Assembly (NCBI GenBank): GCA_027886185.1
Contig: WOAB01000127.1
Coordinates: forward strand, 124,001 to 188,000
Length of the DNA: 64,000 nt
Source: Rheum nobile
Lineage: Eukaryota > Streptophyta > Magnoliopsida > Caryophyllales > Polygonaceae
Reading direction: 5' to 3'
This document shows, one piece after another, positions 1-10,690 of this stretch (the stretch's first letter is position 1; every line of letters starts with the position of its first letter). The notes beneath the pieces were generated by a model. The model did not search any database. It had not been told where the DNA came from and saw only the letters and a list, made by a program, of their open reading frames with translations. A program made the position numbers and the translations under genes.

Positions 1-169
1 AATATAAACTACTCAGAGCATGAACATGTATCCAACATGAATATCAAAAGCAATTGTATGAATATCGCATTAAACAATTTGAATATCAATTGCAACTAGT
101 ACAAACAACACCAACAAAACACCAAACATGATCTAACATGAATATCAACAACACTATAGTGAATATCAC
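1..169. repeat. End of 181-bp tandem repeat, copy 1
   Basis: AT-rich repeat with recurring gaatatca motifs. It is the last monomer of an array whose longer version lies at 42060-42565; here the window starts inside the array. No coding potential is visible. Confidence 0.7.
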
Positions 170-433
170 TGTAATGTACTGATGGGCTTTGAGGCTTTAT
201 AAGCCATAGCATTGTATGGGGCTATATAAGGCCCAACAACATGTAACAAAGGGTTATGGAATAACAAACCAACCAATTCATCTTTTCCCTATCTCTTATC
301 CTTCTCTATGCATTTATCCCTTCCTTGACTCTCTTTCTCTGTTCTTCCCTTTCCTTTCCTAATTCTACTTCATTTCTCTAATTCAATCTATCAAAAAGAT
401 AATCTTCCTTGTTAATGTCCTTGGGACATGACA
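170..433 (+). mobile_element. Short LTR of a degenerate LTR retroelement, copy 1
   Basis: The segment starts with TG (at 170, or alternatively at 180) and ends with CA at 433. It carries a TATATAAG box at 223-230 and is followed two bases later by a tRNA-Met primer site (436-448). This is the layout of a 5' LTR. No matching 3' LTR was found downstream within the block, so the element is partial or degenerate. An identical copy lies at 42565-42828. Confidence 0.65.
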
Positions 434-435
434 AC

Positions 436-448
436 TGGTATCAGAGCC
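436..448 (+). other. Primer-binding site (tRNA-iMet)
   Basis: TGGTATCAGAGCC, complementary to the 3' end of plant initiator tRNA-Met, two bases after the CA end of the short LTR. The same motif is present at 42831-42843. Confidence 0.85.
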
Positions 449-521
449 AATAATCTTGCGACCCAAATTTTGATTCTTTTTTGTTGATTTTTTACCTAAA
501 ATTCGATCGTGGGATCAATTA

Positions 522-713
522 ATGGATGATTCTAAGGATGGCATTTGAAGAATTCTAGAGCAACTCACAGATATGGTGCGTTTGTTGATGCCAAAAGATC
601 CACCAAATCCAAGTTCTGGTCTCAATCTTAGCGATTCGAGTCTTGAGTTCTTGCAACAAAATCATTAATCGTCGGGCACCTCGTAATTAAATCTTGATAC
701 ATATCGAGCAATA
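522..713 (+). pseudogene. Gag-like reading frame remnant
   Basis: An ATG at 522, 74 bases after the primer site, opens a frame that stops after eight codons (TGA 546-548). It then continues open to a TAA at about 666. The position is that of the start of gag in an LTR retroelement, but no gag domain can be recognised. It is identical in the second copy. Confidence 0.4.
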
Positions 714-1559
714 TTGGACTGCCCGGGCGCGAATTCAGCCAGGCCGAGTGTCCTCGGTACTCCAAATGAGACGGAGGTGGTAGAGCAGGCTTACGCGGTC
801 ATCAATCCGGTCTACCTAATTGATAATCCAGTGACGGTGTTTGATCACGGATTGACTAAAATCGTTGTACAAGATGGTGATAGTCAGGTACACGATCACA
901 ATTCCTTGGTCTCCGGTCTTGATGGGTTTCCAATAGCTTGTACGCTAGTGGTCTCGAACCCAGAGATCGTTGAAGAAACCTTGAAGGTACATTCTGATCA
1001 TTTAGAAATTGTTGTATCTGAGGTCGAAATTGAGGTATTTGAGGAAATTGATGAAAGTGTTGTTGAATTGAGTGATCCTATGGGAATCAACTTAGGTGAT
1101 TTGAAGAAGAATTCGATTGCATTTTTGGTTACTTTCCATGCACATAAGGTGTTTGTGGGAATGCCATATAGTAAAATAGTTGGTGCTAATGTTTCTGTTG
1201 GATTTCTGAGTAGTCATGATGATGTCTTTGGATCGATGGATTCAGTTAGGTCTTTTGTATTTGATCCGGGTATAACCGAGCGGGTATATTTGTGTGTGTT
1301 GTTATCCGGGAGGATGAATTGTTGTTGTTCTTCAGATGTTCAAAGTCATCTACAGAGTGTCGGTACTATGCAAGTTCATCTGCGGAGGATTTGGGTATAT
1401 CCTTGTTTTGATCCGGTTGGATTGCCCCAAATTATTGGGGAGGGTGTGTACTGTTGTTGTGTTGCTAAGACCCTACTGATGTTGGATTTGGGTATCCTTG
1501 TTTTGATCCGTGGTTATCTCTTGCCTTTTCAGGGGAAATTCGATCTTATTTTGGGTTGA
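714..1559 (+). CDS. 281-codon open frame of unknown function in retroelement remnant, copy 1
   Basis: The frame runs from a TTG at 714 to TGA at 1557-1559; there is no ATG at its beginning, so the true start is unknown. The product is acidic and rich in Val, Glu and Asp in its first half, with several Cys near residues 205-212. I recognise no protease, RT, integrase or CCHC motif. It lies directly downstream of an LTR, primer site and interrupted gag-like frame, so it is most likely an internal region of a non-autonomous or decayed LTR element. Copy 2 (43109-43954) differs by one Cys-to-Tyr change. The long open frame may simply reflect youth of the duplication. Confidence 0.35.
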   Translation: MDCPGANSARPSVLGTPNETEVVEQAYAVINPVYLIDNPVTVFDHGLTKIVVQDGDSQVHDHNSLVSGLDGFPIACTLVVSNPEIVEETLKVHSDHLEIVVSEVEIEVFEEIDESVVELSDPMGINLGDLKKNSIAFLVTFHAHKVFVGMPYSKIVGANVSVGFLSSHDDVFGSMDSVRSFVFDPGITERVYLCVLLSGRMNCCCSSDVQSHLQSVGTMQVHLRRIWVYPCFDPVGLPQIIGEGVYCCCVAKTLLMLDLGILVLIRGYLLPFQGKFDLILG

Positions 1560-2375
1560 TTCTTCCAGATTTTAAGGGGTATATATTCGTCTTGATCTTG
1601 TCTAAAAAGCCCACGATTCAATTGTAACAATCGAGCTCGGATTTGGGCCAAAATCGGCCATGGCCAAGAGCTCCAAAAGCTTGAACGAGTTGGCTTGGCT
1701 GGAGGTTGAAGACAACCCCTAATTACAAACGCTCCCTTATTTGACTTAATTATGCATTTTGCCCAACTTTTTAAGTTGTGGCAAAAATGCCCTTATTTTA
1801 TTTTTCAAAATATACAAAAGTTATCCAAACTTATTATAATTTATCTTAAGTTTATTTATATATTTTAACCCAAATTTAAGTTGAAGGAAAAATTAAATTA
1901 GCTATTTTAAAGCTTAAATCACCTTTTCTTATAAATTTAACCATATTTTAATTAATATTCTAGTATTCTTACTTTAAATACTTTATGCTTAACAATATAA
2001 TTTTATTTAAACTAATATTAACATAAGTTAGCATATTTTAAGTAATTCATGACTTAAAGAGATAACCTACTTAGGTTAAGTATTATTTTATCCCTACATG
2101 GATAAACATAATAAATCTTATAACCTTTATTTTAATATTTTAAAATTCCCAAAAATATATTCATGGTTATACTTATTTATTTAATTCTACACCATACTAT
2201 TATAACTCATTTGATAATTTGTACAAAAATTATCTTCATTCAACTTTTGAACTTAGGTTAATGAGAATTTAAATTACTCCTCTAAAAAGAAATAAAAGAA
2301 ATTTCATAACTCTTACTATTATCAATTTAAAATTACCATAATATCTTTCTAATTTAAGTGGGATATTAAAGACAT
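1560..2375. other. AT-rich spacer, no gene
   Basis: Up to about 1720 it still looks like retroelement internal sequence. From about 1740 it is strongly AT-rich with short runs of A and T and no open frame of note. No recognisable gene or RNA. Confidence 0.6.
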
Positions 2376-2595
2376 CATGTGTCCTTAGTTTATAACTGAT
2401 GTATCGGTTTTGACAGCTTGTGTCCTTAGTGCATAACTGATGCATTGGTTTTGACAACTTGTGTCCTTAGTGCATAACATATGCCTTGGTTTTGACAACT
2501 TGTGTCCTTAGTGCATAATATATGCCTTGGTTTTTACATCTTGTGTCTTTAGTGCATAATCAATGTCTTGATTTTGACAATTTGTGTCATTTTGG
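2376..2595. repeat. 41-bp minisatellite, copy 1
   Basis: Five units beginning near 2376, 2417, 2458, 2499 and 2540, each starting with c(t/a)tgtgtcctta and containing ggttttgaca, followed by a partial unit. The spacing is exactly 41 bp. A copy lies at 44771-44990. Confidence 0.85.
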
Positions 2596-2619
2596 TTTGT
2601 AAGGCTAATAGAACGATGA

Positions 2620-2935
2620 TCGATGATAGTTCGTGCTCCTGCGGCCCGAAGGCTATTAGAATGAAGACTAATTGGTAGCACTGCTGATGCGGCCCAAAGG
2701 CTCATATAATAAAATTTGATGACAGCTCGTACTCTTGTGGCCCGAAGGCTAATATAATAAAACTTGATGCTAGCTCATGCCCTGCTGCCTGAAAGCTAAT
2801 ATAATGAAGGCTGATGACAACTTGTGCCCCTGTGGCCCGAAGACTAATATAATAAAACTTGATGGCGGCTCGTGTCCCTGCAGCCTGAAGGATAATAGAA
2901 TAAAACTTGATAGAAGCTCGTGCCCCAGCGTCTAG
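2620..2935. repeat. 48-bp minisatellite, copy 1
   Basis: About six and a half diverged units with a 48-bp period, each containing a gctcgtg-like core, a gcccgaaggctaa-like core and ataataaaacttgat. It begins directly after the 41-bp array. A copy lies at 45015-45330. Confidence 0.8.
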
Positions 2936-3000
2936 GGGTGAGCAAAAATATCCAATCCGACCGACCCGGTCCTATTACCCGCCGATCCGAATCCTAAAAG

Positions 3001-3904
3001 TCCAGATTGTCGAAGAAGACAGATACAAAACCGCCTTCACTGTACCATTTGGGCATTACGAATGGAATGTCATGCCCTTTGGTCTCAAAAATGCCCCTTC
3101 AGAATATCAAAGGATTATGAATGATATTCTGAATCCCTTCTCTGACTTCCTCATCGTCTACATCGACGATATCCTCATTTATTCCCTAACCTTAGAAGAA
3201 CACTCTAAGCATCTCAATACCTTTCTGCATGTCATCAAAAAGAATGGATTAGTTTTATCTGCCACTAAGATAAAACTCTTTCAGACCAAGATTAGATTTC
3301 TTGGCCATGACATTCATCAACAAACCATCAAACCTATCCAAAGGAGCATTGAGTTCACAGATAAATTTCCCGACGAAATCAAAGACAAAACTCAATTACA
3401 AAGATTCCTTGGTTGCCTCAATTATATTTCTGATTTCTTTCCCGATCTCAGAAAACTCTGTATTCCCTTATTTTCCAGACTCAAAAAGAATCCTGCTCCT
3501 TGGGGTTCTGATCAAACCAAAGCCGTCCAAATCATCAAAAGCAAGATTAAATCTCTTCCTTGCCTAGGCCTTCCTCAGCCCAATGCTTTTATGATCGTTG
3601 AAACTGATGCCTCCAACATTGGTTTTGGTGGCATTCTTAAACAAAGGATCAATCCAGAAAGCAAAGAGCAACTGGTTAGATTCTACTCTGGTTGCTGGGC
3701 TGGGCCTCAGTTAAACTATAGCACGATTAAAAAGGAAATCCTTTCCATCGTCGCTTGCATTTCCAAATTTCAAGATGATTTATACAACAAGTCTTTTCTT
3801 CTTAGAGTTGATTGCAAATCCGCAAAAGATATACTTCAAAAAGATGTCCAGAACATTGTCTCAAAACAAATTTTTGCTCGATGGCAAGCCATTTTATCTG
3901 TCTT
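3001..3904 (+). pseudogene. Viral piece 1: RT/RNase H fragment of ORF1
   Basis: The plus-strand frame enters inside the reverse transcriptase just after the conserved tract before VEEDR. It includes the YIDD catalytic motif near 3160-3175 and the first RNase H aspartate motif (ETDAS) near 3600, and ends in the RNase H region. Upstream it is fused to non-viral block A. Downstream, at 3895-3904, it meets the opposite-strand copy through a shared 10-bp tatctgtctt. A chimeric open frame reads through both joints (2907-4025) but is not a real gene. No start codon or complete domain set is present. Confidence 0.9.
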
Positions 3905-6900
3905 CTTCGACAATCTGGATTTGCCAGTAACCGCTCTTCATGTCAAACTTAGAGAAGACTTTTGCTTCGAAAAGTCTGTTGAGGAGGTCTCTCTTATTGG
4001 GGATAGGATACCTGATCCATTGTAAGGCTTTGTTGAGGGGTTTGTAGTTGATAACCAGCCTAGGAACGCCTCTTTCCTTTTCGGCTGCGTTCATGACATA
4101 GAAAGCCGTGCAACTCCAGGGAGATTGAGATTTTCTAATTAGTTTCTTAACTAACAAGGTCTCAATTTCTTTCTTGCAGGTTTCTAAGAGTTCTTTGTTC
4201 ATTTGAATAGGCCTAGCTTTGGTTGGGATATCTCTCTCATGAAAGTCTTTTTCATAGGGGAGATAAACATGATGCTTCTTTCTGTCCCAGAAGGCATTGG
4301 GGATATCCGCACAGACTTGCTCTTTGAAGAGATTCTCGAAGTCTAGGGCCTTGGTTTGCCAAAGAGGGCCTTGCAGCCTTTCTTCAATCTTTAAAAACCC
4401 AATTTCATTAGTTAAATCTCTAATGAGGGTTTTCTTATGCTGAATGCTGTTAAGCTGTCTTTTGATAGAAGCATTTTGAAGGAGATCAAGATCTCTGCTC
4501 TTAATTGGGGAAAGGAAGGGGAAGTCTAGGTTTTTTCCTAGAACCTTGGCATGAATGCCGTCTTTATCAACTGAGAAGGGATAAAGCTGGGTTAGGAATG
4601 GGGATCCTAGGATGACTTCTTGTTGAAGATCTTTGACAAGGACAAAAGAGTTTAGGAGACACCATCCATTGCTGCAGACGGAGGCTTCAGGAATTTTGTA
4701 GTTTAACTGCATTTTAATGCCGCTGGCATTAAGAAGTCTTTCATTGGTCTTGACAAAATACTTGGAATTGACAAGGCCTTCTCTGATACAGTTGAGATCA
4801 GTTCCGCTGTCAATGAGGGCGACAATTTTGAAGGTGGAATCTTCAATCTTAATCTTAACAGGACAATACCATTTTTGGCATTCTACTTTGTTAAGAGCTG
4901 AAAGAAAGAGATTGTCTTGCTGAAAAGAGGGGTTAAATGATTCATTTTGCGAGATGAGGGGTTTTTTGCTGGTAGAGGAAGAGGTTCTAATTTTAACAGA
5001 GCCTTGGCTGGATCTGTTAGATGATCTTATCTCAGAACTACAGCTAGATTCATTTTTAGATTCTAGCTTGTTAATTCTGATTTCTATGAGATCATCCATA
5101 GAGTCTCTTAGTCTAACATACTCTTGAAGTCCTTTAACTTCTTTCTTGAGAGTATTGACTTCTGATTGAAGGTCTTTGATGGTGACTTTGGAACCTAGAA
5201 TATTATTACTAGGTTGATTTTCAAAGAGTTTTGAGATGCTGAAGGGTCTATTGAGGGCTGGTCTTTGCTCGTTGAAGATAAGATCCTTAAGTTTCATGAA
5301 ATAATCATGCTTAGTTTGAGGATCTGGGATCTGATTGATGAGGTCAAAAAGAGCTTCTTCTCTTTCTGCTTTGGTAATAACATTGCAGTAATGCTGAGGT
5401 TGATCTTGGTCAGAGCTTGAAGAGTCATAGTTGATCTCATATAATCCTTCATTGTCAGAGGAGGATTCAGTGTCTAGGCAGAGAAGTTCACCAATCTTTT
5501 CTTTAAGATCTGGTTCATCTTTGAGAAGCTCGTTGATCTTCTGCTTCATTGGACAGCTGTTGGCCTTGTGACCTGGCTTACGACACTTGTAGCAGATAAT
5601 CTTTTTGCCGTAGCTGGGTCTATTAGGCTTGCTATCTCTGGTGTGGACAGGTTTATCATACCTGTTAGATCTCTGTTTAGAGCGCCTAAAGAATTCTCTT
5701 TTAGGTCTATGATTCTTCTCTTTTCTAGCTCTGGAGGGGGCTTGGATCTTTTCCATGCCAAAGGCTTCACAGAAGTTTCCCATTTCTCTTCTGGATTTAC
5801 CCTTTTCTCCCCCGTATTTTGCTTGAATTTTTAATTCAGTGCATAATGCTAATCCTTCTTTCTTGATGAATGCTCCAAGCTGCCCATAGGTGATATCCTT
5901 CCAAGGGATTTCTTCCTTACCTATGTTTTCTTTAAGCTTGGTAACGATTCTTTTTGCGAAGAGGGATGGTAATCCTGAAACAAATCTTTCTTTCCAAAAA
6001 GATTCGTTACAGTCTGGTCTTTTAAGGACATAGGTGATGAAGACGTCCTTGTACCACCTATAATCACTTAGAGTTGGGCATCTAAGTTCTGTTAGGGTGA
6101 TCTTGTTGGCTTGAAGTTCTTCATGCGGGTTGCCAACGAAATACATACTTATAGCATATATAAGTTGGTTGGTTGCATTTTGATCTGTAGAGATCCTTCC
6201 CTGATCGTCTTCTGTAGAGACGGTGGCGTTTAGGATATCTAATTGTTGTTGTAAGTTCAAGGCATTATCCCACCAGTATTTAAGCTGACCAGTGAAGCCT
6301 TGAATTATAAGACATGCTGCTGTCTTATCCGTTTGATCATGGGTTCTATAGGCTGCTTTAGCCATTCCCATTTCTTGGAGAGTATTCATGATTTCTCCTT
6401 CTGATTTGCCATCTATGTTCCATTCATAGATGGATGTTCCATTGTAATCCGTGGTCCTGAATTTAGCTCTTTCTTCATACTGAAGATCAGGAGGAGTTGG
6501 ACGATTGTAGTAATTTCTAGTATCAGTATGTGCTCCAAATCTTTTGGAGTAATGCTGAGATCCGTTTCCCCTTCTCCTGAGTTTATTAACCTCTGGGGAT
6601 TCAGATCCTAGAAAAGCGATTTTACTGATGGAGTGGCTCGTCTTGCTAGAGCTACTTATAGAGTCTCCAGAATCCTTCTTAGACTTACTGCTACAGTTGC
6701 CTTTATTCTTTAGGCAGTTGATATTTGCAGCTGGAGAGGTGACGCGTTTTGAGGAGGAAGCCTGTATATTATCCATCCTTTGGTTAATGGCTAGGTGGAA
6801 GGAATCCATCCTTTGATTGATTCTATCAAGGATAGAAGGAGGGCTAAGGCTGATGTTGCTTAAGAGATTGTTAGGAATACTTTCAGCTTGAAAGTGAGGC

Positions 6901-8495
6901 CTACTAATATCCCTAGGAAACTTAGGGGAACTCAATCCTTTATCCATACCAAGATGAATCTGATCTATTTGTTCAGAGATGGTATGAAGGATTTGATTGC
7001 TGTAGTTGTTTTGGGAGTAGATCTTCTTGATATCTCCCAAATTGGTCTGACTATGATCCTGCTCAGGTCTCCCTTTTTTAAAGGGATCAGCACGAATATC
7101 TTCATTGTCATGTTTAACAATGATACTCTTGAGCGGAGGATGAACAGAGGTACTGGTTCCTGAGGGAAAAAGATTCCAGGTTCTAGAAATCCTATTTTGC
7201 ACTTCTAAGGATGGAAGATGGAATGGGTCATCAATGTCCTTTTTAGACAGATAAATAGAGAACCATCTAAAGAAAAGAATATTAGTTTGGAGATTGTTCA
7301 TCTCTTCATAATATTCTTCTTGGATTCTATCTCTGCAATCTTTGTCTAGTTGCATGAACCATTTTCTCCTTTTGTTGTTGCTGGTACCATAGAAATCTTT
7401 TCTAAGATACTCTTTATCAATGGTAAAACCTTCTTTGGTTAAGACATTGATAGTAGAATAGTTATGCATGTTGGTAGAGGTAGGAGAATGGTCACCAACA
7501 GACTCTTCCTCATTCTGGGGAATGATTCTAGGAAGAGGATGGGCAAAGTCTATATGATCTCTTCTTAGAGAACTATTTCTGGAGAACTCACTGGTCATGG
7601 AGTAGAAGGGGTCACTAATAGAATTCCGAGCAGGGGCAAAGCTAGGTCGGTTGGTTGAGTTTTCTCTGACCGAATTGAACCTGATGAGAATTCTACCATC
7701 AGACTCTTCTATGATCTGAGAGATCTCTTGTTGTTCCAGGTTTCTAGGAGGGTTGTCGTTGTCGACCTCTAGGGTTTCAGGAATAGTAATGTCTTTCCAC
7801 TTGATGGTCTTGGGAGTAAAAGTGCAAGACTTTTCTGCTTCTAATTGAAGAAGAACAGTCTCTCCATGAGCTAGAGGGGTAATGGTGCACTTTGGATCTG
7901 TTAAAGAACTCATGAGTTTGAAATGCAGTCTATAAATAACAGCAAAGTTCTTAGTGAACTGTTTGCAGTTGTTATTTAGCATTTTGATGTCTAGGATGAC
8001 GGTTTGACAAATCCTAGGGTCAGTCAAGTCGACTGAGAAGTTTGGAGAACAATTGAAGAACAAAGGTCCATTGCAGATGTTGGATTGTACTAAAGCCAGA
8101 ATCGAGTCTTTGTAAGAGAGAAACCGGTCATCCCTAAGGGCTAGGAAGACAGGAGAATCAATTCCTTTTCTATGAAGAGGTTTTAAAGCAATTTGGATTA
8201 ACCCAAGATGCAAAAATCTATAACCTTTTCTAAGATAACTTTGAATGGTTGTAGGATTGAGAAGCCTAAGAGACTGCTGCTCTTTTGTAAGGCAGATGGT
8301 TGATTCTTGGTGTTTGATGCAATTGGCATGGAACAAGTCCAAGATCCCAGATCTATAAATAGACTGAGGATTGTCTGGAATAGTCCAGTCTTGAATATTG
8401 TCAGGGTCAAGACTATACATGTTCTCATTGCTATGAACGATTTGTTCCGAATTGCTACCGGAACCTCGTCGGAATAATCTTCTTGCCATCGACAT
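3894..8495 (-). pseudogene. Viral piece 2: 5' part of ORF1 polyprotein (MP, CP, CCHC, protease, RT N-terminus)
   Basis: This frame is open for 1533 codons from an ATG at 8495, about 220 bases after the primer site; a second Met lies at codon 3. In order it shows a 30K-type movement-protein region (about residues 110-210), a low-complexity linker, a capsid core (about 670-880), a C-x2-C-x4-H-x4-C finger near 967-981, an aspartic protease DSG near 1228 and the start of reverse transcriptase from about 1410. It is cut inside RT at the 10-bp microhomology joint 3895-3904, so the YIDD motif and RNase H are missing. The residue after DSG is Thr here and Ala in the other two copies. No internal stop is present. 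Confidence 0.92.
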
Positions 8496-8713
8496 GTTTT
8501 TAAAACAAAGTAAAGTTTTCTAAAACAAGGTTTTATCTAAGGCTTATAACAACGGGACCGTCCACCGGGACCACCTATCATCAAGGCTGACCAAACGGAT
8601 CTTACGGGACTAAACCAAGCGTTGTGCCCAAAGCCTAGATAAGCACTTAAAATAGAAAGACTGAAACTTAAAATTTTAAAACGATGAAGAGGATAAGGAG
8701 ATTAAATTAACAA
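8496..8713 (-). other. Viral leader between primer site and ORF1
   Basis: About 220 bases of leader on the minus strand between the tRNA primer site and the ORF1 ATG. It has no long frame. Related viruses have a structured leader with small ORFs, but I did not establish a fold here. Confidence 0.6.
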
Positions 8714-8726
8714 GGCTCTGATACCA
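8714..8726 (-). other. Viral primer-binding site (tRNA-iMet)
   Basis: The plus strand reads ggctctgatacca, i.e. TGGTATCAGAGCC on the viral sense strand. It marks the origin of minus-strand synthesis and map zero of caulimovirid genomes. It is the only complete copy of this site in the viral patchwork; the last viral piece stops about nine bases before it. Confidence 0.9.
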
Positions 8727-9193
8727 GGTTGGTCAAAAGGATCAAAAGCAATGAAAATATGCTAGAAATGATAAGCAAGACAATAACACAATACTGGACT
8801 ATTGTGCTTGATATAAATTGCAAAAGAAAGAAACTGTACAAAACTTACAGGTAGCCGAAGAGCAGCAAAGCAAGAAACTAAAAATATAAAGGAGAGAGAG
8901 GGAGAGAGATTTTTAGCGTGCCTCTAACAAGTGAGGGCTTACCAGCTTAAATAGAGAAAGGAAAAATTGCTATTTGAAGGCACTATTAAGGCGCCGTACA
9001 ACTGTTCATATGAATAGTGCCTAAATAAGTGCGTTGGTACTGTTCAGAGTGGACTTCTGCTTTTGCTGTAGAAGTTGTTTGTCATTTGCTGATGAGATTT
9101 GTCTGATTGTATTTTGTCTGATTGTGGTGCCGACATCTTTTGTCTGAAAGATTTTTGATGGGCTTTTGCGAACGGCCTTATGGACTTGCAACC
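8727..9193 (-). promoter_or_regulatory. Viral intergenic region with promoter, copy 1
   Basis: Non-coding region between the 411-aa ORF and the primer site. It carries a TATA-like ctatttaag on the viral sense strand near 8947-8955 (compare 24648-24656), followed by a pyrimidine-rich stretch around 8890-8915. This matches the position of the pregenomic-RNA promoter in Caulimoviridae. The sequence continues into the leader without a break, showing that the template was circular or concatemeric. It points toward 3895, i.e. through ORF1 and then into the opposite-strand RT piece. Confidence 0.7.
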
Positions 9194-10429
9194 TTACTGG
9201 GCGTAAGGGTCTTGTGCGAACTGATCATATGGGTCATAATCAGTTTGCTGGGCTAAATTGGCCGAGCTGGCTTGGTCTTCTTCTTCTTGGACTTTATCAG
9301 CCCAAGACTTGGGCTTCTCGTCCGAGATGTCAACAATTGTTACTGAGTTTTGCTTAGTTTTGAGATTCTTGTATTTCTTCCATTCTTGGTAGTCAAGCCA
9401 GTCTTGGTCTTGGATTTGTGAGGGTGACGCAGTTGCCACCGGGACTCCTGACGGGTGAATGACAATCTCCTTTGAGGGGGCAGGAGAAGCTTGTGTTCCT
9501 TTTGCTTTGAAAATTGCATGGATGTTGTTGAGTGAGTAGGATTCTGGATCAATCTTTTCCCACCAACGAACTTTGAACTTGCGACAGAGAGAAAGGGGAC
9601 ACGGACAGGGTAATGCTTGCTGGAGTTCATAGATCCAGCAGAGTATCCAAGATACACCAGTGCACCTATGGAATTGTATTGGTTTTATGTAGTTTTGGAC
9701 CGGACAATGTTTGATAAAGAAGTCATAGGATTGCCTAGCTTCTTCTGGGTAGATTTCAGGAGTAGGTCCAAAGTAGTTCCACCAGTCAAAGAACCAGACT
9801 GGTAAATTGCTGTTGCATGTTTTTGCGAAGAAAAAGAACCAGGAATGGTTGAATGCTCGGATAAGAAAGGCCTTGGTCCAAGCATCTCTATAGTCATAAT
9901 AGGAATAGCCTTTCGGCCAGAAAGGGATTGAGAATGCCTTTTGTGTGCTAGGTTCTCCCCAAGATTCTCTGGAGATGACCTTCAGAATTTTGCATTTTGA
10001 GAAGACAATGAGGTTGGGGTCATTGTCGTCTCTGGTATGCGAGATTTCGGCAGATTCAGAATCTACCAAAACGAACTCATAGAACTTTTGGGTTTTTGCC
10101 GGGTCAGAAGGAAACCATTGGAAGTCTTTGGAGAAGAGATTTTTTATGAAGGGTCCAAAGTCCTTTTGGTCAGGGGGATTGAATTCTTTTGTGAGGCAGA
10201 TATTTTGTAGGGATGATTGCTTGAGGATGTATCTGTGGAAATGCTTGGTGGATTTCTGTTTGTCAGTTTTTTGTGGAGTCCTCGGGTTTAGAGGACTGTT
10301 TGTGAGAGCTGGGAATTGGGATAAGGATTGAAATTGGTTTTGCGTTTGGACAACGCTTTTTGCTGGGGACGAGCTTGCTGAAGCATAATCCTGTGGGGTT
10401 TGCTTGCGAGGGTTTCCCCTCCCCGCCAT
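9194..10429 (-). CDS. Viral 411-aa ORF of unknown function, copy 1
   Basis: Complete frame from ATG to stop, 25 bases downstream of the 76-aa ORF. The N-terminal 70 residues are basic and rich in Ser, Thr, Pro and Gln. The middle is rich in Trp, Phe and Tyr (a FDWWNYFG stretch near residue 213). The last 60 residues are acidic and low-complexity. I see no transactivator/viroplasmin signature, zinc finger or protease. In florendovirus-type genomes a second ORF of unknown function occupies this place. The protein is the same in copies at 12003-13238 and 23173-24408, suggesting recent common origin or recent function. Confidence 0.8.
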   Translation of the reverse strand: MAGRGNPRKQTPQDYASASSSPAKSVVQTQNQFQSLSQFPALTNSPLNPRTPQKTDKQKSTKHFHRYILKQSSLQNICLTKEFNPPDQKDFGPFIKNLFSKDFQWFPSDPAKTQKFYEFVLVDSESAEISHTRDDNDPNLIVFSKCKILKVISRESWGEPSTQKAFSIPFWPKGYSYYDYRDAWTKAFLIRAFNHSWFFFFAKTCNSNLPVWFFDWWNYFGPTPEIYPEEARQSYDFFIKHCPVQNYIKPIQFHRCTGVSWILCWIYELQQALPCPCPLSLCRKFKVRWWEKIDPESYSLNNIHAIFKAKGTQASPAPSKEIVIHPSGVPVATASPSQIQDQDWLDYQEWKKYKNLKTKQNSVTIVDISDEKPKSWADKVQEEEDQASSANLAQQTDYDPYDQFAQDPYAQ

Positions 10430-10454
10430 TCTTGAGAACCTGTTTTAAACAAGA

Positions 10455-10685
10455 TTAAAAAGGTACATTAGAAAGAATGCAATCCCTAATGATCCTGTCA
10501 GCAGTTTGTTGGCGAATGTTGAGGATCCTGATTTCACTGGAGAGAATGATATGTTTAATCTTCTCGGAGTGAAATGATTCTTGAGCAGTTTTGCGAACGG
10601 TCTTTTGGGCTTCAAAGACTCGAAAATAGGAGTAGTAGGCCTTTTGTTTGTCTTGGAGGGTTTTGAAATAAGGAAAGGGGGCCAT
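10455..10685 (-). CDS. Viral 76-aa small ORF, copy 1
   Basis: Complete ATG-to-stop frame lying five bases after the end of ORF1 and 25 bases before the 411-aa ORF, the tight spacing expected for reinitiation or leaky downstream translation in pararetroviruses. The product is basic and predicted to be largely helical, with an aromatic N-terminus (PFPYF). It is identical in all three copies. I do not recognise a family; a virion-associated-like or regulatory role would be speculation. Confidence 0.65.
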   Translation of the reverse strand: MAPFPYFKTLQDKQKAYYSYFRVFEAQKTVRKTAQESFHSEKIKHIILSSEIRILNIRQQTADRIIRDCILSNVPF

Positions 10686-10690
10686 GTGTT

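Larger units (their letters stand above)
1..3000. repeat. Duplicated block A, copy 1
   Basis: This block matches 42396-45395 at a constant offset of 42395. I found no indel and only about one substitution (in the open frame at 714-1559, a TGT codon reads TAT in the other copy). It contains the end of a 181-bp tandem repeat, a short-LTR retroelement remnant and two minisatellites. It ends where viral sequence begins. In the other copy the same base is followed directly by block A' (45396 onward). The near identity contrasts with the few-percent divergence of A', which suggests recent duplication, gene conversion or an assembly duplicate. Confidence 0.9.

Noticed and set aside
436..448. tRNA gene at TGGTATCAGAGCC motifs (also at 8714-8726, 42831-42843 and 58366-58377)
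   Set aside because: These are short primer-binding sites complementary to the tRNA 3' end; no cloverleaf-length tRNA surrounds them.
718..740. gcccgggcgcgaattc stretch as cloning adaptor contamination
   Set aside because: The same sequence is present at both duplicated positions inside a continuous repeat and flows into matching sequence on both sides; coincidental restriction-site-like DNA is more likely.
2907..4025. 372-codon open frame spanning block A, viral RT/RNase H and reversed viral DNA
   Set aside because: It is a chimera created by two joints; neither its start nor its end belongs to the viral gene.
9194..10429. 411-aa viral ORF as caulimovirus-type transactivator/viroplasmin
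   Set aside because: I could not see the conserved transactivator signature; left as unknown function.
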